Part shown: positions 32,641 to 42,743 of the stretch, piece after piece
How positions within the stretch are numbered: the first letter of the stretch is position 1
Layout: every line of letters starts with the position of its first letter
NCBI GenBank assembly: GCA_963575745.1
Contig: CAUYUJ010012158.1
Location: 53,501 to 117,500, forward strand
Source: Prorocentrum cordatum
Taxonomy: Eukaryota > Sar > Dinophyceae > Prorocentrales > Prorocentraceae
Direction of reading: 5' to 3'
Length of the DNA: 64,000 nt
Position numbers and translations under genes: made by a program
The notes under the pieces: generated by a model
What the model was told of the DNA's origin: nothing
What the model saw: only the letters and a program-made list of their open reading frames with translations
Database searches by the model: none

Positions 32641-33753
32641 ATGGTCGCCGCAGGAATGCTGCACACCGTCCTGCTCCAGAGCGACGGCACGGCGGTGGCC
32701 TGCGGTGGCAACGGTGAGGGCCAGTGCGACCTCCCTGCGGTGGTGGCGGGCCTGAACTGCACGCAGGTCGCTGCTGGGGGAGAGCACACGGTGCTGCTCA
32801 GGAGCGATGGCTCGGCCGTGGCTTGCGGCAGGGGTGCTGACGGCCGATGCACCATCCCAGCGCTGGTCGCGGATCTGACGTATACGCAGGTGGCCGCAGG
32901 AGGGGCGCACACCGCTCTGCTCCGGAGCGATGGAACGGCCGCAGCATGCGGCCGGAATGCAGAGGGCCAGTGCGACATTCCAGCATTTGTCGCCGGACGG
33001 AAGTACACGCAAGCCGCCGCAGGATCACTGCATACAGCTCTGCTCAGGCGTGATGGCACAGCCGTGGCCTGCGGACAGAATGCTGACGGCCAGTGCGACC
33101 TTCCAGCGTTGGCCGCTGATCTGAGGTATGCGCAGGTGGCCGCTGGAGGTAGGCATACAGTTCTGCTATTGAGCGACGGGACGGCGGTTGCCTGCGGCAA
33201 GAATGCTGACCACCAGTGCCAACTTCCAGCGTTGATCGCAGGCCTGACGTACACGCAAGTAGCAGCTGGAGTGTGGCACACCGTTTTGCTCAGGAGCGAC
33301 GGCACTGCCGTGGCCTGTGGCAGGAATGTTAGGGGCCAGTGCGACCTCCCGGCACTTGTTGCAGGCCTTACGTACACGCGAATCGCCGCTGGAGGTAGGC
33401 ATACAGTCTTGCTCAGGAGCGATGGCACGGCAGTAGCCTGCGGCCTGAACGGTCAGGGTCGGTGTGCCCTCCCGTCGCTGGTCGCGGGCCTCACATATGT
33501 AGCTCACTTGTTGCCAACGTTGCTTCTGCAAGCCCTGCTCGATGGCGATTCGATAAGTTTCGTGACCTTCGGCGGGGTGGAGCTTTGCCGAGCTGGTGGC
33601 GGACCCACCACTCGCCTGGCAGTTATCTATGATCAGTTGTTGGGCCTCCACCGCGCGGGCAGGTTTGGCTCTGGGCTTGCACGAGTGGACGCTGTCCTGC
33701 CTGGGGGCCGGCTGCTCAGCGGTGTCTCGGCCGAGGACACGGTCGTGAATTGA
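32641..33753 (+). CDS. RCC1-like beta-propeller repeat protein
   Basis: 370 residues from the ATG at 32641; an in-frame TAG at 32599 excludes a start further upstream. Seven tandem 41-residue units follow the pattern VAAGG-HTVLLRSDGTAVACG then N-DGQCDLPALVAGLTYT. This is the RCC1-type blade repeat, which forms seven-bladed propellers in chromatin or GTPase-regulating proteins. A non-repeat C-terminal part of about 85 residues follows (LLDGDSISFVTFGG ... RVDAVLPGGRLLSGVSAEDT). Proteins of this general build are abundant in dinoflagellates; their role is unknown. The repeat DNA is 123 bases per unit and well conserved. No intron and no signal peptide are seen. Confidence 0.82.
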   Translation: MVAAGMLHTVLLQSDGTAVACGGNGEGQCDLPAVVAGLNCTQVAAGGEHTVLLRSDGSAVACGRGADGRCTIPALVADLTYTQVAAGGAHTALLRSDGTAAACGRNAEGQCDIPAFVAGRKYTQAAAGSLHTALLRRDGTAVACGQNADGQCDLPALAADLRYAQVAAGGRHTVLLLSDGTAVACGKNADHQCQLPALIAGLTYTQVAAGVWHTVLLRSDGTAVACGRNVRGQCDLPALVAGLTYTRIAAGGRHTVLLRSDGTAVACGLNGQGRCALPSLVAGLTYVAHLLPTLLLQALLDGDSISFVTFGGVELCRAGGGPTTRLAVIYDQLLGLHRAGRFGSGLARVDAVLPGGRLLSGVSAEDTVVN

Positions 33754-33788
33754 GCCGCTGCCCTCTCTCTCCGTGTCGTCCCCGTCCC

Positions 33789-33930
33789 TCCCAAATTGGG
33801 CTGAGGCAGATGGGGTCGGAGGATCGCGCCGCATCGCCGATGCATCGTTGGTACGGCGCGATCTGGAACCCGTTTGCGTCGGCGATGCGGCTATTCTCCG
33901 ACCCGATTCGGCGGCGAAATCTGAACCCTA
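33789..33930. repeat. foldback repeat family A, diverged copy 1
   Basis: GATGGGGTCGGAGGATCGCG and GCCGCATCGCCGATGCATCG on the left are answered by a degenerate inverted arm ending CCGACCCGATTCGG. It has the same architecture as the copies at 51880, 55465, 57522 and 60316 but has decayed. Confidence 0.5.
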
Positions 33931-34631
33931 CCCTCGCCGATCAACGACGCAGGCAACTCCCTCCAACGACGGCAACGACGGCGACGGCGACGGCGACGAT
34001 GACGACGAGAACCCTCGATCCCCGATCCCCGATCAACGAACCTCGATCCTTCGCGATCCTCGATCCTCCCTGATCCTCCTCGACTCTCCTCGCAGGGTGA
34101 GGATGTCACATCTGCCCAGACACTTCCCCCCCCCCGCTCCGCTGTCCGCCTCCGTCGACCGCCGCACGCCGCTGGCGGCCTGCCTGGTTGTCTCCTGCTC
34201 GCCCGTCGTGCCCGCCTCCTCGCCGCCCCTCCGCACGATGCCCTGGCTGGCGGCCCCTCACGGGAGGCCGCCAGCGGGCGCGTCTCGGGGGTATCCGCGG
34301 CCGCCAGCTCGAACTCGAGCCCGAGGGGGAGGGGAGGGGGAGGAGGAGGGAGGGGAGAGGGATCAGGGCAGGAGGAAAAGGAGAAGGAGGCGTTTGGCCG
34401 AGGCACCGGGGGGGCGGACGCGTCCCCCCCCGCTCTGGCCTGGCAGCGTCCAGCGTGGCGCCATACGCCCGCGAGGAAGAGGTACAGGTCCCCGACTCGT
34501 CGTTCCTTACAACATTCTGATCATCCAGTACCTCTTGTATTTGATCATCCTTACCGAGCTTTACAACAATCCCCGGGACATCGTTTGGTCAGGCCGTAGA
34601 GCGGCCTGTTACTACTCAGTACGGCACCAAT
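33931..34631. other. no supported gene
   Basis: Contains GATCC-rich short repeats near 34015-34075 and GGA-rich stretches at 34320-34390. The long plus frame crossing it is low-complexity. Confidence 0.4.
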
Positions 34632-36269
34632 ATGAATCAACTACGAGATCACCGGTTCCATCCGAGATTTCCCCGTGTTCGTCGAGACCACGGAAACCGC
34701 GATCTTCAGGCAGCTACCCACCGCTGGTTGGCCTACGCGGCCCGCAAGGGCAACCCCGCAGCGAAGGACCTGGCCATCCTCATGCAACAATGTTGGAGCG
34801 CGAGTGGTGTCGCCGCCAGCAGCAACCTCAAGTTCAACAAGTGCTGTGCCGAGTTCGCGCCAGTCGGCTTTCCCGATACTCGCTGTTGCGACGACAGCGA
34901 AGATTGCGGCACCATTCAGCACGACCTCGGGCAATCCAGCCTCGTGCCCCCCCCGGTGCTGCCCGCCGCGGACTGCCAGCAGCGTTGCGACGGCCGCCGG
35001 CAGAGCTACGACGGCCACTGGCAGAGCCACGCGGACACCGGCAGAGCTACGCGGACCGCAAGCAGAGTTGCGACGGCCAAAAGCAGAGCTACGCCAGCCA
35101 CCGGAAAAAGAGCTACGCGGACCATGAGCCAGGCAACACAGACTGCGGGCAGAGCTACGACGGCCACCAGCAGAACTACGCGGACCACGAGCGGCGCTCC
35201 GACGGCCGCCAGAAGAACTACGACGGCCGCCAGCTGAGCTACGAGGGCCACGAGCCGGACTGCGACTGCCACGAGCAGAGCCACGACGGCAACCAGTTGC
35301 GCGACGCGGACCACAAGCAGAGCTACGACGGCCGCCGGCAGAGCTACGCGGACCACCAGCAACGCTATGCGGAGCGCGAGCAGAGTTACGACGACCGCCA
35401 GCAGACTTGCGAGGGCCACGAGGCGGACTACGGCGTCCACCACCAGCAGAGCTACGCGGACCACCAGCAGTGCCACCAGGGCCACGAGCAGAGCTACGAT
35501 TGCCGCCAGCTACGACGGCGACCAGCAGAGCTACGCGGACCCGAAGCAGAGCAACCCTGACCGCAAGCAGAGCTGCGACGGCTACCAAAGGGGCTACGCT
35601 GACAAGCAACGCTCCGACGGCCAGTGGCGAAACTGCGACGGACACCAGCAGAGTGACGACGGCCATGAGCTGGACTACGACGGTCACAAGCAGAGCTACG
35701 ACGGCCGCGAGCAGAGCCACGACGCGGACCACGAGCAGAGCTACGCGGACCACAAGCAGAGCTACGACGGTCACAAGCAGAGCTACGCCGGCCACCAGGA
35801 GAGCTACTCAGACTTCAAGCTGGGAAATGTGAGTCACGAGCAGAGCTACGACGGCCACCAGCAGAGCTACACGGGCCACCGGCAGGGTGCCAGCCACCGG
35901 CAGAGATGCGACGGCTGCAAACAGAGTAGCAGCTACGACGGCCACCAGGGGAGCTCGCTCGGCGGGGGGGCGCGCAAACGACCTCCAACTGCCCGGACGC
36001 GCGATCAGAGCTACACGCCCGAGAGCTCAAACTTGCGGGGTTACGAGGGCGCGAGGCACAACTGCGCAGTGGGCCCCATAGGCTACCGGCTGGGCCTGAA
36101 AGCGCTCGCTTCAAATCTTTCCAGGTCATCGATGCGGCATGAGACGGGCGCGCCGGGGCAGGCAAGGCCGTTGACGCGCGTGAGTTGCTTTCCCGCGCGT
36201 GCGAAGACATCGCCCGCGTATTCCAGCGCCCTCCAGATTCGAACATCGCCCCATGATGACACATCTTGA
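34632..36269 (+). pseudogene. hexapeptide-repeat (QSYDGH/QSYADH) protein gene broken by two indels
   Basis: Begins ATG AAT CAA with about 115 non-repeat residues including a Cys-rich GFPDTRCCDDSEDC. About 54 units of an 18-base repeat (CAGAGCTACGACGGCCAC or CAGAGCTACGCGGACCAC) follow between about 34985 and 35960, encoding Gln-Ser-Tyr-Asp-Gly-His or Gln-Ser-Tyr-Ala-Asp-His. The repeat phase shows one base missing near 35037 and five missing near 35509. Together they remove six bases, so the frame before and after is the same, and only the middle is shifted into a stop at 35235-35237. Restored, the frame would run to 36269 (about 543 residues) with a 100-residue non-repeat tail. Third codon positions are almost all G or C. 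No family is recognised; the Tyr/His/Asp repeat suggests an extended, possibly metal-binding or cross-linked protein. The antisense hydrophobic frame is a shadow. Confidence 0.5.
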
Positions 36270-36307
36270 GATTTCCCATGGCAGCGATGGAGGCGCTGAA
36301 ACTAACT

Positions 36308-36343
36308 ACATCCTGTAGTCCTTCACCTTTGTCTACAGGATGT
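36308..36343. repeat. perfect 11-bp inverted repeat (hairpin)
   Basis: ACATCCTGTAG and CTACAGGATGT separated by 14 bases. It lies 38 bases downstream of the hexapeptide-repeat frame's stop, so it could be a 3' UTR hairpin. Confidence 0.6.
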
Positions 36344-38157
36344 GCGCTGCCAGCGCCATAGGCACTGCAACTTCAGGTTCCCCGCGGCTGCCTGTCGCGG
36401 GGGCGTCGAGGGACCTGCGACGTCAACGGTTGCGCCCCCCCCCCGCGGCCGCGGCGACGTTCGTCTCCCCTCTCGCAGTCCTCCGACGCTATGACGACGA
36501 GCGGCCCCCTTCCCGTCCCTCGTCGCAAGTGGCCCACCTACCCTAGCGAAGTGCGACGGAGGAGGTCGCGGCGACAGGAGGAGGAGGAGGGCGAGGAAGG
36601 AGGGGGGGGGGGGGGCGAGCGGACCGCATGGGCGCTAGTCCGAGTTACCTACGCTGGCAGCGCGCTGGGATCGGCAGGATTTTGTTTTGGCATCGAGCGC
36701 CAAGGGGCCCGCCCAGACGGGGCAAGTATATTCGAGTTCGACTGTGACCTCATTCTCTTTTGGGTGGGGCCCCTTGCCGAGCAACCTCCAGTTCTCGCGC
36801 CTCTGTGGATTTGCGAGGGACTTGCGCCGTTGAGGCCAGCCGAGCACCTGAAGCGGAGCAGCCGAAACGCGTACTTCTGCGCGTGGAACCGCCAGTGCAG
36901 TTTATCACAGTGCGCTAGTGGCCCAGTTCGCGCAAGACTTGCGGCTGCACCCGCAGGGGCACGATCCGCCAGGATGTTTGGGGCCCGAGCAAGGCCCACG
37001 CGAGCAGCGTGGGCGCATCAAACCAGAACTGGGCGGGATGCGCGTCAAGTTCCAATCGCGGTTGTCGCCGGAAGCTCTGAGGGGCCGCAAGCGGGCGTTC
37101 GCCTGCCACGCGTTTTGGGCCAGATCTCCCAAAACAACGCCGCTTGCTTCGCGACAGCACGAGGAACGGAGACAATTCGCGCAATCTCCCCGCGATCTTG
37201 CGGCGACATGTCGGGATGGGCTGCGGCGCCCTTCCTCGCAGCCAGATCCGCTGCTGCATCCCCATGCAATGTGAGTTTTGTTGGCGCGGGGAGGGCGGCG
37301 CCATCGGCGCTGTGACCCTTGCTTGATCCTCAGAGTTGACCATGGAGCTGACTCGTAGTCAGTCAGAGTCTGCATCGCGAGCCAGCTCTACGGGCGGAGA
37401 AGAGATGTTGTTCGGCAGGGCAACTGCGCAATTCGTTGACCGCCACGTGGCTGTCGCTGGGAAAATCGGATGGCCCCGCGCAGGTCCATGCAGCACCGAC
37501 TGGAGCAGCGATCTCTGCAGCAGCGCTCGCTCGAGGGCACAGGCTCCTGGAGGCCCGGGAGAGGGATGATGAGCTTGAAGTGATGCGGTTGTGGTGGATG
37601 AGGACAGGGGGAATGGGGGGTCAGACGCAGCAGGGGGAAACGCGGCGCCGCGAGGGCGAGGGGGAGGAGGATGAAGGAACAGAAGAAGAAGAGGAAGGAG
37701 AGGAAGAAGAGAACGACTTGGAAACGTATGAAACACGCGATGAAAAGGAGGAGGAGGACAATACTACGAATCACATGAATGACATGGATAATAACAAGAA
37801 TAATCAAGTAATGGCGTGAGTAATAGTCGCACTACTACTAGCACTACGAATAATAACAACAGCAATGAAGGGAATTACGAAGCATACGCAACGTATTACT
37901 AATGCTACAAAGGAGAGGCGAAACAGACGCATACTCATAAGACGGACACACATAATCACACTAACAATTGAGCACGTGTATACTAATATTGATCATGCCC
38001 GTAATGAGATCAGCATCGCGATACTAAACAGAAGAGTGATTATACTATTTATAACGAGAATAGTACCAAGAAGGAAGTACCAACAATAATGTTACTAAGA
38101 AGACTAATACTCATTCTAATAATGATACGGAAAAGATGATACGACTGAGAAAAAGGA
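36344..38157. other. no supported gene; purine microsatellites
   Basis: GGA tracts at about 36578-36618 and GAA/GGA at about 37655-37755. AT-rich sequence with many TACTA/ATAAT words at 37800-38150 resembles 7147-7365. The frame at 36491-37315 has no recognisable features. Confidence 0.4.
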
Positions 38158-38240
38158 AATTAAAAAAGAGGAGGGGGAGGGGGGGCGGCCCCCGCCCCCC
38201 CCCCCAAAAAAAAACAAAAAAAACAAAACATTTTTTTGAC
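38158..38240. repeat. homopolymer-rich tract (G7, C11, A9, T7)
   Basis: Runs GGAGGGGGAGGGGGGCGG, then C11, A9, A8 and T7 in about 80 bases. It lies just beyond the 3' side of the minus-strand LINE remnant; read on that strand it is T-rich then G-rich, possibly the element's simple-sequence tail. Confidence 0.6.
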
Positions 38241-38519
38241 GAGCGGACAGCGGGCGCCCCGCGCATCCGCGGGCGCCCGGGAAGGCCCCGATCAGACCGG
38301 CGCCTTGGGGAGCTGCGCGCGCCGTTGCGCAGCGAGGCAAGCAAAATCCGCCGCGCTACCCCCAGCGAAGCGCAGTTCACCGAGAAGGAGTAGCGCCTGC
38401 CCGCGCGCCGGCAGCCCCTCCTTCCACCCTGGACATGCACGGCCCAACAATTCCGCAGGCGCCGCGGTGCTGGCGCCGCGCCGGAGGCAGACGTCATGGC
38501 CGGGCCCCTGCGCGAGGGC

Positions 38520-40745
38520 GAGCGGCCATGACGACCGCCCCGCGAAGAAAGGGATCCAGCATGGCGCCTGCATGGGCGGGCGCGCAGCCGCCATGGCGGC
38601 GGCGCGCGTCCGGCGGGCGCGGCGCCCGGCGGCGTGGAGGCCGGGCGGGCCCGGGCCCCGCGGCGCACCCAGCGCCGGCGCGCCGCCGCTAGGGCGGCCT
38701 GCTGCGCGGCAGCCATCACGCGCTGCGCGGCCCCGAACAGCTCCAGCTCCCGGCGGCGGGCGCGCGCCGCGCTTGGCGGCGGCGCTCTGCTCGCCGCGGC
38801 GGCGCCAGCGGTGCCGTCGGCCGCTGCGTTGCCGAGGTGGCTCCTCCCACTCAGTCCCAGGCGGCGCCTCCGCGGGCGTCTCGCGGGCGGGCGCCCAGCG
38901 GGCCCGGGGCCAGCCGCTGGCGCACGGCGCCCGCCAGCAAGTGCCACAGGTCGGTGTGCTCCCAGTCCCGCGCGTCGGCGCCGGCCTCGATCTGGGCGCA
39001 CGCCCGCACCGCGTAATTACTGGCTGTCCGAGGCGAGGTTGATGCATGGGGCCCCCGACTACGCGAGCCGCCGCCGCCGCGGCCGTCACCTCGGCCCTTC
39101 GCGCCGACTGGGGCCCGCCGACCGGGCCAGCGAGGTTGGCTCTGCGAGGCCCTCGGCCCGGAGTTCCCAGGCCGCTCGCGCCAGCAGCGGGTCGGCGGGG
39201 CGGAGGCATGCCCCGCCGCTCCACACCGTGCGGCGGGGCGCTGCCGGGAGCAGCGCCGTTGGGCGGTAGCTGCGGGCCTTCGCACCCGGCGGCTTCCGCG
39301 AGGGCAGCGAGGAGCGGCGGCAGCGCCAAGAACCCCCCTCTGCGCGACCCCCGCCGCCAGCAGCTGCCTCGGGGCACCGGCGTCGCTCGGCAGGGTCTCT
39401 GATCGTGGCGCCGCAGCAAGCGCGGCGCGCCGCGGGCCCTCCCACGTCGGGCAATGCCAGGGACGATGCTCGCGGACTTCGGGGGCAAGCCCGCCGCGCG
39501 GGCGCGCGCCGGCGTCGCCCTTCGATTTCGCCGCAACGGCCTCGGTCACGATGCTGCCGCACATTGCGCTGCGCAGCGCCGAAGCAGCCTCGGGCGCCAG
39601 CGCCGGGGCTGCCAGGGGCGCCGCCGCGGCCGCCAGCAGCTGGCGCGGGGCGCCCCCCCTCGAGCGCGGGTTGGCCGAGTTCGGCTGGGACTCGGCCAAT
39701 TCGCACGCGGGCGGCGCGCCTCTCCTCGGCGCGGCCGACGCCGAGCGGGGGGCCGCAGGCGCGGCGGCCGCGGGGGCTGCTGGGGCGCCCACCACGGGGC
39801 GCAACGGCAGCAAGCAGGCGGCGGGTGGCCCACGCGCCCACCCCGTTATAGCCAAGTGGGCGAAGCACCGCCGACGCGCCGCCAACCTCCGAGACTCGGC
39901 CCTGCGCCGCGCCGCCAGGGCGACGCGCTCTGTAGCCAACCGCGACTGCTCCGCCGGAAGCCACTCGTGCGGCGCCGCCGGCACGCCAACCCAGCGCTCC
40001 ATTTTGCTTCCCAGGTCCAGCTCGCGAAGGCGCGGCGACCGGCCCAACGGCGCGCGCAGCGCCGGCGTGGACTGCGGCAGCTGTCTCGCGCCACGTGGCG
40101 AGGTCGAGCTGGCCGGCCTGGAGCGCCCGCGCAGCCTGCAGCGCGGGGGCGACGCTCACCGCCGCCTCGGGGTCCAAGCGCCGCGCGGGGCTGAGCACGC
40201 CGAACGCGACTGCGGCGGCCGTCCTGGGCCCATGGCCGGCGCGCGCGCCGCGGCCGCTCGAGCTCGCGCGCGGCCGGGCGACCGCGCGAGGAACCATAGG
40301 TGCCCGCGGCCGTGCCGGCGGCTGCCCCCATCAGACACCGCCAGCGGCGGCGCCGCCAGCGGCTGCCCCCATCGGACGCCGCCACGGCCGCAGGCCAGCT
40401 GCACCCGCGCCGCGGGCACAGGGTGCTTGCGCCGCTTGCCGGCGACCGCGACGACTCCGAGGTCGCGGATTCCAGTCCCAGCGGCGATCGAGGGCGTCTC
40501 GTGCCGGGACCAGCGCCGCACTGAGGCCAGGTTAGCAAATTGTTTGCTCTTGACCCCGTGCAGCCGCCAATCCATGTCTGCCTCGTGCGCCCAGGTGATC
40601 CTAAGGGCCTCGGCGACCGCTTCGGCGGTGTCATCTGGGTCCCCGCGCGCCCACAGCGTGAGGTCGTCGACGTGCACTCGGCGCTTCAGACCGTCGCGCC
40701 CTCGCCCAGCCCGCTGGCGCCGCGGCCGGACTAAGTGTGCTGCGC
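38520..40745 (-). pseudogene. LINE-type retroelement: RT palm, connection and RNase H, multiply frameshifted
   Basis: On the minus strand, RVHVDDLTLWARGDPDD (catalytic pair near 40663-40674) followed by WRLHGVKSKQFANLASVRRW is the RT palm. Further pieces in changing frames continue in order: LRDLGV-like IRDLGVVAVAGKRRKHPV, GVLSPARRLDPEAA, DLATWRETAAAVHAGAARA, HEWLPAEQSRLATERVALA, HRPWHCPTWEGPRRA, VWSGGACLRPADPLLARAAW (start of RNase H, with TDGA changed to SGGA) and HLGNAAADGTAGAAAA near its end. More than six frame changes make it clearly dead. The fingers region and the endonuclease are missing; the palm is bordered upstream by a satellite array. Confidence 0.72.
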
Positions 40746-40814
40746 TTAGCAACCGCCGCGACCATCCAAGCAAGCGCACAAACACAAGGATCGGCCACGA
40801 GATCGCCGCGCGGC

Positions 40815-41850
40815 GCAGTTCCGGCGGCGTCGGCGGGGGCCCCCGGCGGCCCGGGCGCCCCCCAGGCGGCGCTTGGCGCCCGCGATCTCCGGAGCGATGT
40901 TGGAGATCGTGGCCGATCGGCGGCGGGCCTTGCCGCCCAGGCAGCGGCCCCGCCGCGCCAGGGCGCAGCTCTGTCGGCGTCGGCGGCGGCCCCGGGCGCC
41001 CCCCGGGCGGCGCTAGGCGCCCGCGATCTCTGGGGCGATGTTGGAGATCGTGGCCGATCGGCGGCCCCTGCGGGCCTTGGCGCCCCGGCAGCGGCCCCGC
41101 CGCGCCGGGGCGCAGCTCTGTCGGCGCCGGCGGCGGCCCCGGGCGCCCCCCAGGCGCCGCTAGGGCGCCCGCGACCTCTGGAGCGATGTTGGAGATCGTG
41201 GCCGATCGGCGGCCCCTGCGGGCCTTGGCGCCCCGGCAGCGGCCCCGCCGCGCCAGGGCGCAGCTCGGCGTGGGCGGCGGCCCCGGCGCCCCCCAGGCGG
41301 CGCTAGGCGCCCGCGATCTCCGGAGCGATGTTGGAGATCGTGGCCGATCGGCGGCCCCTGCGGGCCTGGGCGCCCCAGCAGCGGCCCCGCCGCGCCAGGG
41401 CGCAGCTCTGTCGGCGTCGGCGGCGGCCCCGGCGCCCCCAGGCGGCATTAGGCGCCCGCGATCCCCGGAGCGATGTTGGAGATCGCGGCCGATCGGCGGC
41501 GTCGGCGGCGGCCCCGGCGCCCCCCGCGGCGCTATAAGGCGCCCGCGATCTCCGGAGCGATGTTGGAGATCGTGGCCGATCGACGGCCCCTGCGGGCCTT
41601 GGCGCCCCGGCGGCGGCCCCGCCGCGCCAGGGCGCAGCTCTGTCGGCGTCGGCGGTGGCCCCGGCGCCCCCCTGGCGGCACTGGGCGCCCGCGATCTCCG
41701 GAGCGATGTTGGAGATCGTGGCCGATCGGCGGCCCCTGCGGAGCCTCGCCCCGGCAGCGGCCCCGCCGCGCCAGGGCGCAGCTCTGTCGGCGTCGGCGGC
41801 GGCCCCGGCGCCCCTATAGGCGCCCGCGATCTCCGGAGCGAGCGGCGCGG
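40815..41850 (+). repeat. ~142-bp GC-rich tandem satellite, about 7.5 units
   Basis: GGAGCGATGTTGGAGATCG recurs at about 40891, 41031, 41179, 41321, 41468, 41558 and 41702, so units are 136-148 bases with one shortened to about 91. The unit length is not a multiple of three, so the long frames through it on both strands are not genes. Confidence 0.88.
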
Positions 41851-42329
41851 CCGCGCCCGGGCCCCGACCCGGCGGCGTCAGCGGCAGCCCGCGGCTCGAT
41901 GCGCCCCCGGGCGGTCTCGGCGCCGCCCAGGGCGAGCGGCGCGCGCGAGTGGGTGCGCCTCGCCGACGCGAACGCCTCGCCGCGGCCATCCGCTCCACCG
42001 CGCAGCTGGCAGCCCGCGCAATCGCAACCGCGCCGCGCTGCGCGCCGCTGCAGCGGCGCAGGCCATCCCCCCCCCTGCGCGCGGCGCCGCCTCCCTTTCC
42101 AAGGCGCACTTCCCCTTCCGAGGCGCCCCGCCGCCCGTGGAGGCGACTGGCGGGGGCGGGACTACGAGATCCTCAGTGCCGGCCGAGATCCTGAGGGCAG
42201 GCGCCCCGCGCGGGCCGCGGGGCCGAGGGGGGGCCTGGTGCTCCCTCGCAAAAGCCGTCGCCGCCGCCGCCGAGGGGCCGAGCGGCCCGGGCGCTGCCGG
42301 CCGCCCCCCAACGGTGGGCAGACCCGAAG
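41851..42329. other. no supported gene
   Basis: Continuation of extreme GC composition after the satellite. Frames are Arg/Pro/Ala-rich without motifs. Confidence 0.4.
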
Positions 42330-42545
42330 GCTCATCCAAGTGGATAAAGATCCACGCGTGGATCAATATCCCCACATGAAGTATGTAATCCACTTGTGCG
42401 AGTGGATCTGCTTAAATCCACTTGTGTGTCACGCACATACATACATGTATGCATTCGTGCATTCATACGTCCGTACATCCATACATCCCTACGTTCATTC
42501 GCTCGTTCATTCATTCATTCATACATACATACATACATGCATCGG
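42330..42545. repeat. GTGGAT/ATCCAC short inverted words, then a (CATA)n tract
   Basis: Several AAGTGGAT / ATCCACTT words in both orientations (42336-42425) followed by CATACATACATACAT-type tetranucleotide repeats to about 42545. Confidence 0.65.
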
Positions 42546-42551
42546 TGGATA

Positions 42552-42664
42552 CAGAGCACAACGCAGCACAGCACAGCACCGCACCGCACCGCACTTCGTG
42601 GCACTGCACTGCATCGCACTGCACTCCACTGCACTGCACGGCACAGCACAACACAGCACCCCAA
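42552..42664. repeat. (GCACT/GCACA/GCACC)n pentanucleotide tract
   Basis: About 20 GCACN pentamers in a row. A shorter similar tract occurs at 48478-48503. It lies just beyond the 3' end of the minus-strand gene ending at 42744. Confidence 0.8.
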
Positions 42665-42743
42665 GAGTTCCCATCAGGTCGTGCAAATCGCGAAGCGATC
42701 CATATGACCTCGGACGGCACAATCATTTTAGCAATCAGCAGTA

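Noticed and set aside
32526-33428. Long minus-strand frame opposite the RCC1-like gene
   Set aside because: Antisense shadow of the 123-base coding repeat; the plus frame has the RCC1 pattern.
34641-35795. Hydrophobic Leu/Val-rich minus-strand frame
   Set aside because: Shadow of the 18-base hexapeptide repeat on the other strand; no independent start or motif.
36491-37315. 274-residue plus-strand frame
   Set aside because: Starts in a GGA tract, no recognisable domain, and the opposite strand is equally open.
39551-42379. Very long plus-strand open frame (~940 residues)
   Set aside because: It crosses a ~142-bp satellite whose length is not a multiple of three and runs antisense to a recognisable LINE; extreme GC removes stops.
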